Shown piece after piece: positions 55,067 through 64,000 of a stretch of DNA of 64,000 bases. Position 1 is the first letter of the stretch. The number at the start of each line of letters is the position of its first letter. The notes under the pieces were generated by a model, which was not told where the DNA came from, did not search any database, and was given only the letters and a program-made list of their open reading frames with translations. The translations under genes were made by a program, and so were the position numbers. The stretch spans positions 3,926,501 to 3,990,500 of the forward strand of contig NZ_CP027806.1 in assembly GCF_003353065.1 (NCBI RefSeq), in the 5' to 3' direction. The stretch comes from Cyclonatronum proteinivorum (GTDB taxonomy: Bacteria > Bacteroidota > Rhodothermia > Balneolales > Cyclonatronaceae).

Positions 55067-55292
55067 CCCGCATTATTCACCAAGAAATTTTCTTGCTGGC
55101 AAGGCGAAGCTGAAAACTCAGCGGAAGGGTACCTAAATACCCTGAGCATGAGTTTTCAGCTTCAACGTAGCCAGCGGGGAAATTTCGCCGTCTTTACACC
55201 ACACTCAAATTTGGGCTACCGCTTTTTTTCGCTCAAACAAATTTAAACTAATACTTAGAAAAAAAATTCTGTTTAATCGTGAATAATGCGGG
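55067..55292. mobile_element. MITE-like element, copy 2 (best preserved)
   Basis: A 226-base element bounded by perfect 14-base inverted repeats CCCGCATTATTCAC (55067-55080) and GTGAATAATGCGGG (55279-55292), with a CTAA target duplication at 55063-55066 and 55293-55296. Internal hairpins as in copy 1: CTGAAAACTCA/TGAGTTTTCAG around GGGTAC/GTACCC-like arms. Non-coding. It sits 35 bases before the AMP nucleosidase start and may carry or disturb its promoter. Confidence 0.85.
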
Positions 55293-55326
55293 CTAATTTG
55301 ATTTAACTGACTTAAGGGAAAACTGC

Positions 55327-56517
55327 ATGAACAAAACATTTGAGTACAAAAAAAAGGACAACAGCACACCGGAAGAAATACGCGACGCGGTAAAAGCGAC
55401 CTGTGACTTTATGGAGCGCGCCTATGAAGAAGGCTACTACCCGAAACTGAGTATCATCCGGGACTGGTCTGAGCACAATCCCGAAATCACGGGTGAATTT
55501 GCCAAACCCAGAGTGTACCGCTGGTACCTGAACCGCGAGCTGAAAAAACTCATCAGCATGGGCGCTACCGTAAAAGTGGACTACTCGCGCAAGCTCATCC
55601 CGCTGAATGATCCCAGTCTTCTCACCTACCTTGATGAAGACGATATGGACTTCACCCTGAAAAAACTCTTTCTGTTCCGGCCTGAACGCATTGACCTCAG
55701 CCTTGACCGGCTTGAGCACTACACCGGAACCAAAGCCGAAGACTTTCAGCGCTACATTCTGTTCACCAACTACGATATGCACGTCGAAGTCTTCAAACAA
55801 AAATATCCGGACTGTGTCGTACCTTCGCGGGATGGCGTTCAAATGCCGGCATATCACCATAAACTTGACGAAAATTTAGGCATTAGCCTGGTGAACATAG
55901 GTGTTGGCCCTTCCAATGCCAAAACCTGCACCGACCACATTGCGGTGCTTCGTCCGGACGCCATGATCATGGTCGGGCATTGCGGCGGACTCCGAAACCA
56001 TCAGGAGATCGGCGACTTCGTACTGGCATCCGGCTACATGCGTGACGATAACGTACTCGATGACGACATCCCGCTCAGCGTGCCCATCATCCCGAATTAC
56101 GCCCTGAACCTGTTCCTGCAGCAGGCGCTTGAGAAATACGGCATGGAATACCGCATTGGCACCGTATTCACTACCGGCAACCGGAACTGGGAATTTTCGA
56201 TGAAGCGCACCGTCAGCTCCATTCACATCAGCCGCAGCATCGCCATTGACATGGAATCGGCAACCGTTGCAACCAACGGATTCCGCTACCGGATACCGAA
56301 TGCTACGCTCCTGTGTGTGAGCGATAAGCCGCTGCACGGCAAGCCCAAGCTCAGCGGAGCCGCCCAAAGTTTTTATCAGAACTCCAAAGAGAAGCACCTG
56401 GAAATAGTGATTGAAACCATTGAGCTAAGTAAAAAGCAAAATCCGCAGGGACTGCCTAACGCGAGTATCAGGGCGACCAACGAACCCCTCATGGGCGGCC
56501 CGGCAACCGAAGGCTGA
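55327..56517 (+). CDS. amn: AMP nucleosidase
   Basis: A 396-residue enzyme hydrolysing AMP to adenine and ribose 5-phosphate, regulating AMP levels. N-terminal Amn regulatory domain (IRDAVKATCDFMERAYEEGYYPKLSIIRDW), then a purine nucleoside phosphorylase fold (NIGVGPSNAKTCTDHIAVLRPDAMIMVGHCGGLR) with the conserved DMESATVATNGFRYRIP glutamate region and SDKPLHGKPKL. Shorter than the ~480-residue E. coli enzyme but normal for this group. Single gene behind the MITE. Confidence 0.95.
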   Translation: MNKTFEYKKKDNSTPEEIRDAVKATCDFMERAYEEGYYPKLSIIRDWSEHNPEITGEFAKPRVYRWYLNRELKKLISMGATVKVDYSRKLIPLNDPSLLTYLDEDDMDFTLKKLFLFRPERIDLSLDRLEHYTGTKAEDFQRYILFTNYDMHVEVFKQKYPDCVVPSRDGVQMPAYHHKLDENLGISLVNIGVGPSNAKTCTDHIAVLRPDAMIMVGHCGGLRNHQEIGDFVLASGYMRDDNVLDDDIPLSVPIIPNYALNLFLQQALEKYGMEYRIGTVFTTGNRNWEFSMKRTVSSIHISRSIAIDMESATVATNGFRYRIPNATLLCVSDKPLHGKPKLSGAAQSFYQNSKEKHLEIVIETIELSKKQNPQGLPNASIRATNEPLMGGPATEG

Positions 56518-56543
56518 TTAGGCCCGCACAGCGTTTTTCCGGA

Positions 56544-56578
56544 AAATCAGGGCGGGACTTAGCGTTTCGCCCTGATTT
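56544..56578 (-). terminator. Hairpin at the end of the Ppx/GppA gene
   Basis: AAATCAGGGCG (56544-56554) and CGCCCTGATTT (56568-56578) form a perfect 11-base stem with a 13-base loop. It overlaps the last codons of the minus-strand gene and sits between convergent genes; only a short T run follows on the minus strand. Confidence 0.6.
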
Positions 56579-58097
56579 CGATGGGCCGGCCCATCAGCTC
56601 GGCGAGCAGCTCACTTTTGCGGCCCGCCCCCCATACCTCGAGCTGCGGATCAGCAATGGTTGTCAGCAACAGGCTGACAACCTCTTTTACTTCCGTTTCA
56701 AAGGTGATCACATTCTGATAATGGCTCCGGTCAAGTCCGTCAGCCACTCTTAAAAATCCGGCAAGTGCCTTAATCTTTTGCCGCTGCGCCGGCTTCAGCG
56801 CCGCATACAGCTCATGCGATTGCTTGGGCACCGAACGCCTGTGATAGCGGGCCACGTGCGCCATCACCTCAATTTCATCCTGTGTGAAGCCCTTCAGGTT
56901 TGAATTTAGCACAATATACAGGGTGTGTTTGTGATGTTTCCGGCTCGAGATATAATAGCCGATATCATGCATAAGCGCGGCATATTCGAGCAGCTCGCGA
57001 TCGCGGTACGGCAGCTTGTGCCAGGTCTGCAGGTCATCAAACAGCTTGAGCGCCAGATTGGCCACGTGCTGCGAGTGCTTTTTTGCCCATCTGTATTTTT
57101 TGAGCAGCTCGTGTACCGAACGCCGGCGTGGCTCCGGATATTTATCGAGCATTTTCAGCGCCTTCATTTCATGGCGGATGAAGTCGATGATAATGCCCTC
57201 GCGCATGGCCTGAATAGATGTTTTCACGCGGCTTATCCCAAATTTTTCAAGCACAAACTTCACCAGTACCAGACCGGGCAGAATGAAGTCAACCCGCTTT
57301 TCATCAAGGCCTGTAACCTTGAGCCGCTGTTTACGGTCAAGCGTCATGAACCAGCTGTAGAAGGCCTCAAACTCGCTTTTGCTGTATTCAAACTCATTCA
57401 GGGTGAGACTGACATCCAGGTTCTGACGCGCCGCAATCATTGCCGCGATATTCTGCATGGTGCCCGATGAGCCAATCAGCAGCTGCGGTTTATTCGACTC
57501 AACCGGCCCGGTAAGCATGCTCAGCTCTTTGCGGTAATGCTTTTCCATGTCCGAAATTTCTTTCTTCTTCACCGGATCGGACTTCACAAAGTCAGAAGTC
57601 ATCCGGCTAACCCCAATTTTGCGGCTGACCATGTACCGGATCTCTTGCTGATTCAGAATCACAAACTCCGTACTTCCCCCGCCAATATCCATCACCAGGG
57701 ACGTCTTTTCGCCCAATGTCATCCCGTGCTGTACCGCAAGGCCAATCAGCTCCGCTTCTTTATAGCCGGGAATAGGGTGAATTTTAATCCCCAGCTCATC
57801 AATCACCAGCTGCACAAAATCACCGCCGTTGGGTGCTTCACGGATAGCGGATGTCGCGTATGCCATAATGCGCTCCACATTTCGGTGATCGCACAGCGTT
57901 TTAATCTTGCGCAGGGCTTCCAGGCCAAGCGCCATGTCCTCTTTGGTCATTTTTTTACCGACCCCGTTCCGGCCTAACCGGATCATTTCTTTGAGCGAGT
58001 CAATAGGCGTATAGCGTCCGTCTGACTGTATATCAACAATTACCGCGTGAAATGAATTGGTACCAAGATCGATTGCAGCTATTCTTTTGGTAGGCAT
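56559..58097 (-). CDS. Ppx/GppA phosphatase with HD domain
   Basis: A 512-residue exopolyphosphatase/guanosine pentaphosphatase. ASKHA-fold nucleotide-binding segments AAIDLGTNSFHAVIVD and LVMDIGGGSTEFVIL, then an HD-type helical domain (LMHDIGYYISSRKHHKHTLYIVLNS) about 330-470. It degrades polyphosphate and/or pppGpp in the stringent response; which activity dominates cannot be told. Monocistronic. Confidence 0.92.
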   Translation of the reverse strand: MPTKRIAAIDLGTNSFHAVIVDIQSDGRYTPIDSLKEMIRLGRNGVGKKMTKEDMALGLEALRKIKTLCDHRNVERIMAYATSAIREAPNGGDFVQLVIDELGIKIHPIPGYKEAELIGLAVQHGMTLGEKTSLVMDIGGGSTEFVILNQQEIRYMVSRKIGVSRMTSDFVKSDPVKKKEISDMEKHYRKELSMLTGPVESNKPQLLIGSSGTMQNIAAMIAARQNLDVSLTLNEFEYSKSEFEAFYSWFMTLDRKQRLKVTGLDEKRVDFILPGLVLVKFVLEKFGISRVKTSIQAMREGIIIDFIRHEMKALKMLDKYPEPRRRSVHELLKKYRWAKKHSQHVANLALKLFDDLQTWHKLPYRDRELLEYAALMHDIGYYISSRKHHKHTLYIVLNSNLKGFTQDEIEVMAHVARYHRRSVPKQSHELYAALKPAQRQKIKALAGFLRVADGLDRSHYQNVITFETEVKEVVSLLLTTIADPQLEVWGAGRKSELLAELMGRPIEIRAKR

Positions 58098-58557
58098 TGA
58101 GCGTATTTAGGACTTAAAATTTTAGGAAAACAAATACCATCCCTGCACAAAAGCGCGTGCGCCTGTCCGCAGAAATGTTCATGGCTCAATGTATTAATTC
58201 TTTGCGAGTATCCGAACCCGCATTATGCATCCGCAAATTTTATTGCTTACAAGGCGAAGCTGATAGCATTGGGCTTATCCCGCATTTTTCATCTTATCGT
58301 AACTATTTCGCGCCAGGTAGCGCATGCTGTTGAACTGCATCTTGCTTCATCAGGCTGTTTTTAAAGCGTCAGCGCAGCTGTTATATTAGGTGCAGCACAT
58401 TTTTCCGCCTGATTCCGACTTTCTGCGTTAGCTAAGTATTTGTTTCAGTTTTATTTAGCTATTCATCCCTTTCCCTAATCACGCCAATTTATAAAACCCG
58501 CCTGCCCGCTGGCAGCCTGCGGTTCTGTTCCCTCCTTTATTTCTTCTACTTCCCGCT
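58098..58557. other. Divergent intergenic region with a MITE fragment
   Basis: About 460 bases. At 58217-58263 the left end of the MITE family is recognisable (CCCGCATTATGCATCC, AAGGCGAAGCTGA) but no right end. Otherwise no gene; it should carry promoters for both flanking genes. Confidence 0.45.
58217..58263. repeat. Decayed MITE left end
   Basis: Matches the first ~47 bases of MITE copies 1 and 2 with several changes; the remainder is lost. Confidence 0.5.
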
Positions 58558-60153
58558 ATGAAACTCAATCCAGATAATTTCGACAATATTGAAGTCCGTC
58601 CGCTCACCATTGCAGACTATGAATCCCTCCTCAAACTGCAGCGCCGGTGTTTTAAGGATATGGATCCGACTTCCAGAGCTGAGTTTGAGAGTCAGCTGTA
58701 TCAGTTTCAGGAAGGACAGCTCGGCGTTTTTCTGAATGATGAGCTTGTTGGCTCCGCGAGCTCACTCGTGCTCGACCTCGATGAATATTCGGTCAACCAC
58801 ACCTGGAGCGAAATTGCCGACGACGGCTTTATCCGCAACCATGATGAAGAAGGCGACACCCTGTACGGCATCGAAGTGATGGTTGATCCCGCGCACCGGG
58901 GCATGAAAATCGGGCGCAGGCTCTACGAAGCGCGCAAGGAACTGTGCATCAAACTTAACCTCAAGCGCATCTTAGTGGGCGGACGCCTGCCCAACTACCA
59001 CAAGCATCAGGATGATATGCGGGTTTCCGAGTATGTAAACGCGGTGATGGATAAACAGCTCGAAGACCCCGTGCTCACCTTTCAGCTCAAAAACGGCTTC
59101 ACGGTTAAGCGTATCATCAAAAACTACCTGCCCGACGACCACGAATCCGCACACTATGCTACCCTGATGGAGTGGGTGAACCTCGATTACGAGCACACCG
59201 CGCCGAAGCAAAAAATTTCGTCTTCGCCCACCCGCATTTGCTGCGTACAGTACAAAATGCGCAAAATTGCCAGCTTCGACGATTTCGCGCAGCAGATCGA
59301 GTATTTCGTGGACGTAGCCTCCGAGTACAAAGCCGATTTCGTGCTTTTCCCCGAATTGCTGACCACACAGCTTCTGAGCTTCGTGGGAGAAAAGCGACCC
59401 GGTGCTGCAGCCCGTGAGCTATCCAAATTTACGGATCAGTACGTCGAGCTCTTTAACGAAATGGCCATCCGCTACAATGTAAACATCATCGGCGGCTCGC
59501 ATTTTACCCTGGAAAACGACCGGGTTTACAACGTTTCCTACCTCTTCCACCGGGACGGAAAAATTGATTCACAGTACAAAATCCACGTGACGCCCTCCGA
59601 GCGGCAATGGTGGGGCGTACAGCCGGGGTCCGAGCCCAAAGTCTTCGACACCGACCGCGGCCGCGTAGCCATCAACATCTGTTATGATGTGGAATTTCCC
59701 GAGCTTGCCCGCTATGCTGTGGATAACGGCGCGCAAATTCTGTTTGTCCCCTACTGCACCGACGAGCGGCACGGCTTCACCCGTGTGCGCATCACTTCGC
59801 AGGCCCGGGCCATTGAAAATCAGATTTATGTGGCCATAGCCGGCACTGTGGGCAACATTCCCTCCGTGCCTAACATGGACATTCAGTATGCGCAGTCGGC
59901 CATCTTCACCCCGTCCGACTTCTCCTTTTCGCGCGACGGTATCGTGGCGATCTCCGAAGAAAACACCGAGATGGTCGTAATTGCCGATGTCGATCTCGAA
60001 GTCCTCCGCCGCACCCGCTACAACGGCACCGTGACGCCCCTCAAAGACCGCCGCCGCGACCTCTACGAAATCAAATTCAACCACATCAGCGATGATGAAG
60101 TGATTCTCGAGATGGAAGAAGAAAGCCTGACTGAGCCGGAAGATCTCGAGTAA
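58558..60153 (+). CDS. GNAT acetyltransferase fused to a carbon-nitrogen hydrolase
   Basis: A 531-residue bifunctional protein. Residues ~10-215 are a GNAT domain (VRPLTIADYESLLKLQRRCF; acetyl-CoA loop VDPAHRGMKIGRRLYEARKEL). Residues ~223-505 are a nitrilase-superfamily domain with the complete triad: Glu in VLFPELLTTQ (about 266), Lys in SQYKIHVTP (about 341), Cys in NICYDVEFPE (about 376). The fused form is widespread in Bacteroidota and some other phyla; substrate unknown. The two domains may acylate and deacylate the same amine or amide. Confidence 0.95.
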   Translation: MKLNPDNFDNIEVRPLTIADYESLLKLQRRCFKDMDPTSRAEFESQLYQFQEGQLGVFLNDELVGSASSLVLDLDEYSVNHTWSEIADDGFIRNHDEEGDTLYGIEVMVDPAHRGMKIGRRLYEARKELCIKLNLKRILVGGRLPNYHKHQDDMRVSEYVNAVMDKQLEDPVLTFQLKNGFTVKRIIKNYLPDDHESAHYATLMEWVNLDYEHTAPKQKISSSPTRICCVQYKMRKIASFDDFAQQIEYFVDVASEYKADFVLFPELLTTQLLSFVGEKRPGAAARELSKFTDQYVELFNEMAIRYNVNIIGGSHFTLENDRVYNVSYLFHRDGKIDSQYKIHVTPSERQWWGVQPGSEPKVFDTDRGRVAINICYDVEFPELARYAVDNGAQILFVPYCTDERHGFTRVRITSQARAIENQIYVAIAGTVGNIPSVPNMDIQYAQSAIFTPSDFSFSRDGIVAISEENTEMVVIADVDLEVLRRTRYNGTVTPLKDRRRDLYEIKFNHISDDEVILEMEEESLTEPEDLE

Positions 60154-60158
60154 CCTAA

Positions 60159-60362
60159 CCCGCATTATTCACAATTAAAAAGAATTTATTTTCTAAATAC
60201 TTGTTTAAATTTGGTTTAGTTAAAAACATCAGTAGTCCAAATTTGAGTGCAGGTAAAGACTGCGCACCGAGCGAAGCGATTCCCGCGCAGCGAAATTTCC
60301 CCGCTGGCGGCGTTGAAGCTGAAAACGAATCCGGAGTTTCTGACGTCCGGTTTCGTTTTCTT
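60159..60362. mobile_element. MITE-like element, copy 3 (inverted, one end lost)
   Basis: Begins with CCCGCATTATTCAC (60159-60172) after CTAA (60155-60158), then follows the reverse complement of copies 1 and 2. Near 60320-60360 it changes to GAAAACGAATCCGG/CCGGTTTCGTTTTC, a hairpin that may terminate the GNAT-nitrilase and lipase transcripts; the far terminal repeat is not found. Confidence 0.65.
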
Positions 60363-60367
60363 CCGGG

Positions 60368-61642
60368 TCAGGACGCCATCCATTCTTCTAAAATCCGGCC
60401 CACCCGTTCATCGCTGAGCAGATCAAGGTGTCCGCACTGATACACCATTCGCGTATGCTGCGGTGCAAAATGCAGACTGCGTTCCGGATCCTTGTGTACA
60501 CCAAGGGCACTGTCCAGACCCACGAGCCCGTCGCCCGTCAGCTTGCTCAGCTTCAGCGCCGGTCCCCGTACCGCTTTACCTATCATGGCTGCCACGGTGA
60601 AACAGCGTACATTGGCAGGCAGCGGGATGTGCTGCCTTTGGTCGGCTGCCCTGGCGAAGCGGTCTTTTTCCTGCCAATCTTCATCGGTCAGGTTGCCGTA
60701 CCGCAAATCCGTGATTCCGGCACTTCTGATTTTCCCCAGGCGGGCCAGCGGCCTCGATAGCGCAAACGAAGCCAGCAGCACATCCGCCTGATTGCCCAGG
60801 CGCTCGAGCGGCGCGCCGTGGTGCGGACTGCCAAGAAAAAAGATTTTTTGAACGCGGCTCGTCCAGCTTTCCCCCAGCTCACTGCCATAATGGTATGCAC
60901 TCCGGGTAATGAGCCCGCCCATGCTATGGGTAAGGATGGTCAGTTCCCGCACTTCTACCGGCCAGTGCTGCACAAGTTCTTCGAGCAGTTCACTGAGTTT
61001 CCGGCCGTTTTGTGAAATATGAAGCCCGCTGTTGTAGCGCAGATACACTTCCGTGCTTCCGGATTGCCGCGCAAGCGCTTCGCCATGGTTGCGGCCCTTG
61101 CGGGTCCATTGCCGGTCGTTCATGCAGGATCCGTGCACCATCAGCAAAATTTTTCCCGTGCAGTTGGGAATGCGCGCCATCAGTTCATCCCGGTTCAGTT
61201 TCAGGCTTTCATTATTGAAGCGAAAGCCCATCTGAATCTCCAGCGAATTCCCGGTTTCGTGCAAATAGTCGCCAATCACGCCGTTCAGCACAGCCTGCAG
61301 GGCGTCGGCTTTTGTTCCCTTTTGAACGGGACCTGCATCGCGGCTGAGCCTTTCCAGCGCAAGGTCAGCGCCGCCGCCAATGAGACGCGTACTCCACCGA
61401 ATGTTCTGATAGGTGATGGCCGCAATGGCAGTGATGATGTGCTGAACCGGACCCGAAGGCAGGTAGGGCGCATGTACAATACGGTTGTGCATGGCCTCAA
61501 CCAAATCAACGACCCCGACTATGCCCGTTTTTACAAGCCGGACGCCCCCTTGCAACTGTCTGAATCTATTGGGTTTTTGGGTCATGATGGGGCTAACGCA
61601 ATTGGTGATGAAGTTCCGGTCAATGCCCCATAATATGCACAA
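60368..61642 (-). CDS. Lipase-like alpha/beta hydrolase
   Basis: A 424-residue cytoplasmic alpha/beta hydrolase of the PGAP1/DUF676-lipase type. The nucleophile elbow is LTHSMGGLITR (Ser about 243), the oxyanion strand LLMVHGSCMNDRQW, and a late His is in MVYQCGHLDLLSD. An N-terminal ~165 residues precede the fold and contain a helical segment. ATG at 61585 (MTQKPNRF) is an alternative start. Likely an esterase for lipids or short-chain esters; substrate unknown. Confidence 0.85.
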   Translation of the reverse strand: MCILWGIDRNFITNCVSPIMTQKPNRFRQLQGGVRLVKTGIVGVVDLVEAMHNRIVHAPYLPSGPVQHIITAIAAITYQNIRWSTRLIGGGADLALERLSRDAGPVQKGTKADALQAVLNGVIGDYLHETGNSLEIQMGFRFNNESLKLNRDELMARIPNCTGKILLMVHGSCMNDRQWTRKGRNHGEALARQSGSTEVYLRYNSGLHISQNGRKLSELLEELVQHWPVEVRELTILTHSMGGLITRSAYHYGSELGESWTSRVQKIFFLGSPHHGAPLERLGNQADVLLASFALSRPLARLGKIRSAGITDLRYGNLTDEDWQEKDRFARAADQRQHIPLPANVRCFTVAAMIGKAVRGPALKLSKLTGDGLVGLDSALGVHKDPERSLHFAPQHTRMVYQCGHLDLLSDERVGRILEEWMAS

Positions 61643-61739
61643 TCCTATTGGTTCTCCCCATACACGGGAAAGATCTGACTGATACAGGAAATCCGTCCCG
61701 GCAGGGACAGTTGTTGTGCTGCCCCTGCCGAAGCGCTGT

Positions 61740-64000
61740 TTACCGGCTCAGGTATAAATTCTTGAACTCAAACGGCTTGCGGAAATGCTCGTCGTTGAAG
61801 TTTTCCAGAAAGTAGATGGTTTCGCCAGTGGATTTCATCTCCGGACCCAGCTCTTTTTTTACCTCCGGAAATTTGTCGAAGGGGAAAACCGGCTCTTTGA
61901 TGGCGTAATGCTTCAAATGGCTCGTGAGGTCGAATTCGCTGAGTTTTCGGCCTAACATCACTTTTACCCCAATTTGGGCATCAGGGCGGTTCGTAGCTTT
62001 GGCAATGAACGGGATGGTGCGGGTTGCCCGGGGATTGGATTCGAGCACGAACACATCCTCCCCTTTTATAGCATACTGCACGTTGATGAAACCGCGCACC
62101 TGCAGCTCTTTGGCCAACCGCAGCTGATAGTCACGCATGGTGTTGATCACCGATTCACTCAGGGAATACGGCGGCAGCACCGCGGTCGAATCGCCGGAGT
62201 GCACCCCGGCCGGCTCGATGTGCTGCATGATGCCCGCCTCATGAAGCTGCTCGCCGTCATAGACGGAGTCGAAATCCACCTCGATGGCATTTTCGAGATA
62301 ATGATCAATCAGAAAGGCGTTTTCGGGATGGGTTTTGAGGATGGCGCCGACGTACTCTTCCAGCTCATCTTCCTTAATCGCAATCCGCATGCCCTGCCCC
62401 CCAAGCACATAGCTCGGGCGAATCAGCACGGGATAGCCGACCCGCTTCGCCACAACTTTGGCTTCTCCAAAGTTGGTGGCCATACCAAAATTCGGGAAAG
62501 GGATTTCGAGTTTGGTGAGCACTTCGGTGAATTTGCCGCGGTCTTCCGCAAGGTCCATCATCTCGAAGGGTGTGCCGAAAATCCGGTAGCCGCCCTCATG
62601 AAAGCGCCGCGCGAGTTTGAGTGCGGTTTGTCCGCCGACCTGCAAAATGACGCCCTCGGGCTTTTCGTGCTCCCAGATGTCAAGCACCCGCTCCCAGAAA
62701 ACCGGCTCGAAATAGAGTTTATCGGCCACATCAAAATCGGTCGAAACCGTTTCGGGGTTGCAGTTGATTATGATGGTTTCGTAACCCAGATCTTTGGCCG
62801 CGATCACGGCATGCACGCAGGAGTAGTCGAACTCGATGCCCTGACCAATGCGGTTCGGACCGCTTCCCAAAATCAGCACTTTGGGCCGGTCGCTTACGAT
62901 GCTCTCGTTTTCCTGCTCGTAGGTCGCGTAATAATAAGGCGTTTCGGCAGCGAACTCGCCCCCGCAGGTATCTACGACGCGGAAGACCGGCTTCAGGCCG
63001 AGCGCCAGCCGGCGGGCGCGGACCTCGTTTTCATGCACCGCTTCCCCGCTCTGACTCAGCAGCCAGGCAATTTGTTTGTCCGAGAAACCGGCCTGTTTCA
63101 GCTCGAGAAAATCCTCCCGGCTGATCTCCGTCAGGCTCTGCCCTTCGGTGCGGTTTTCGAGGCTGACCATATAGCGGATCTGCTGCAAAAACCAGGGATC
63201 AACATGCGTGATGTCGTGGATTTCATCCACGCTTGTGCCGAGCTTGAAAGCATTCCGGATTTGCAGGCTGCGGTCCCAGTAGGGCTTGAGCAGCCGGTCA
63301 CGCACGCTTTTCCGGGTGAAGCTCTCGTAGCCGTCCGCGCCCAGTCCGGCGTGACCGGTTTCCATGCCCTGCCAGGCTTTGTTCAGCGCCTCGGGGAAGG
63401 TCCGCCCGATCGCCATCACCTCGCCCACGGCCTTCATTTGCGTGGAAAGCTCCTCATCGCAGCCGGGGAATTTGTCGAAGTTGAAGCGCGGCACTTTCAC
63501 GACCACGTAATCGAGCGTAGGCTCGAAACAGGCGGAAGTCGTGCCGGTGATCTGATTTTTGAGTTCATCCAGTCGATAGCCGACAGCCAGCTTGCTCGCA
63601 ATTTTGGCAATCGGGTAGCCGGTCGCCTTGGATGCCAGGGCTGAAGAGCGGCTCACGCGGGGGTTGATTTCAATCGCCACGATCCGGAAGGTTTCCGGCT
63701 CTACCGCAAACTGCACGTTACAGCCCCCGGCGAAGGTGCCAATGGATCGCATCATTTTAATAGCGGCATTCCGCAGCCGCTGAAAGTGCTCATCCGGCAG
63801 GGTTTGGGTCGGCGCAACGGTGACCGAGTCGCCGGTGTGCACACCGCAGGGATCCATGTTTTCAATGGAGCAGATAATGACAACCGTGTCATTGGCGTCG
63901 CGCAGCAGTTCGAGCTCGAACTCCTTCCATCCGAAAATCGACTCCTCAATCAGCACCTCGTGCACCGGCGAAAGCTCGAGTCCGCGCAGGATTTTTCGCT
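61740..64000 (-). CDS. carB: Carbamoyl-phosphate synthase large subunit, 5' truncated by window
   Basis: The C-terminal ~752 residues of CarB; the gene continues beyond position 64000. The large subunit makes carbamoyl phosphate from bicarbonate, ammonia and two ATP for arginine and pyrimidine synthesis. Visible: end of the first ATP-grasp domain ([42 protein letters not shown]), oligomerisation domain, and the second ATP-grasp domain ([33 protein letters not shown]). The protein ends at EFKNLYLSR just after GPEMKSTGE, so the MGS-like allosteric domain of the E. coli enzyme is absent. Confidence 0.96.
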   Translation of the reverse strand, partial: RKILRGLELSPVHEVLIEESIFGWKEFELELLRDANDTVVIICSIENMDPCGVHTGDSVTVAPTQTLPDEHFQRLRNAAIKMMRSIGTFAGGCNVQFAVEPETFRIVAIEINPRVSRSSALASKATGYPIAKIASKLAVGYRLDELKNQITGTTSACFEPTLDYVVVKVPRFNFDKFPGCDEELSTQMKAVGEVMAIGRTFPEALNKAWQGMETGHAGLGADGYESFTRKSVRDRLLKPYWDRSLQIRNAFKLGTSVDEIHDITHVDPWFLQQIRYMVSLENRTEGQSLTEISREDFLELKQAGFSDKQIAWLLSQSGEAVHENEVRARRLALGLKPVFRVVDTCGGEFAAETPYYYATYEQENESIVSDRPKVLILGSGPNRIGQGIEFDYSCVHAVIAAKDLGYETIIINCNPETVSTDFDVADKLYFEPVFWERVLDIWEHEKPEGVILQVGGQTALKLARRFHEGGYRIFGTPFEMMDLAEDRGKFTEVLTKLEIPFPNFGMATNFGEAKVVAKRVGYPVLIRPSYVLGGQGMRIAIKEDELEEYVGAILKTHPENAFLIDHYLENAIEVDFDSVYDGEQLHEAGIMQHIEPAGVHSGDSTAVLPPYSLSESVINTMRDYQLRLAKELQVRGFINVQYAIKGEDVFVLESNPRATRTIPFIAKATNRPDAQIGVKVMLGRKLSEFDLTSHLKHYAIKEPVFPFDKFPEVKKELGPEMKSTGETIYFLENFNDEHFRKPFEFKNLYLSR

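Noticed and set aside
61701-61730. GGCAGGG/CCCTGCC hairpin after carB as terminator
   Set aside because: No T run follows on the minus strand; left as an unclassified hairpin.

Overview
The window looks like chromosome from a member of the Balneolota/Rhodothermota part of the FCB (Bacteroidota-related) group. The reasons are: both tRNA genes are preceded by a TTG...TATATTTG promoter (the Bacteroidota -33/-7 type, 18-base spacing); there is a C-terminal type IX secretion-like sorting domain, a DUF4292-type lipoprotein, a TonB receptor with an N-terminal carboxypeptidase-regulatory domain, a GNAT-nitrilase fusion, a zinc-finger-less DksA/TraR protein and a CarB without the C-terminal MGS domain. 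No species is claimed. Base composition is around the mid-50s % G+C by eye, with one clearly A+T-rich gene at 51.7 kb.

Layout. 0-12.7 kb: methyltransferase and PLP decarboxylase; porin O/P and TonB receptor (divergent); OmpA lipoprotein with calcium-binding repeats; a large propeller histidine kinase with its LytTR regulator. 13-20 kb: tRNA-Ala(GGC), a small beta-barrel-like protein, a secreted serine hydrolase, an unannotated 48-aa protein, tRNA-Asp(GTC), a MITE-like element and an HtrA/DegP protease. 19.5-23.4 kb: interspersed repeats, MFS transporter, single-cluster ferredoxin and a U32 (RNA hydroxylase type) protein. 23.6-30.3 kb: a cysteine-rich conserved protein, leuS and an M20 peptidase. 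30.3-34.7 kb: accessory region with an RloA-RloB-type ATPase/TOPRIM pair lying exactly between two ~120-base direct repeats, followed by a truncated IS3-family element and three copies of a second repeat family. 34.7-42.3 kb (minus strand): argS, then ileS-dksA-lspA-sufU-radC. 42.4-51.1 kb (plus strand): envelope and housekeeping run (TPR lipoprotein, protein-tyrosine phosphatase, fructosamine kinase, cobalamin-binding-like protein, TPR protein, DUF4292 lipoprotein, EnvC-like amidase activator, membrane protein, signal-less THI5/NMT1-like protein). 51.1-55 kb: a candidate small RNA, an A+T-rich HEPN-type Abi protein, a pore-less voltage-sensor protein coupled to a winged-helix AbiEi-like protein, and a Nudix hydrolase. 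55-64 kb: a second MITE, AMP nucleosidase, Ppx/GppA phosphatase, GNAT-nitrilase, lipase-like hydrolase and the 3' part of carB (gene runs off the window end).

The most interesting unexplained structure is in the repeats. Three families were worked out by reading: R1 (~95-120 bases, five copies and one partial, able to close a TTTGGG/CCCAAA stem, two copies framing the RloAB defence pair), R2 (~210-270 bases with a palindromic core, five copies) and a MITE-like family with 14-base terminal inverted repeats and visible 4-base target duplications. No CRISPR array, rRNA or recognisable riboswitch was seen. All homology statements come from motif recognition, not from database searches.
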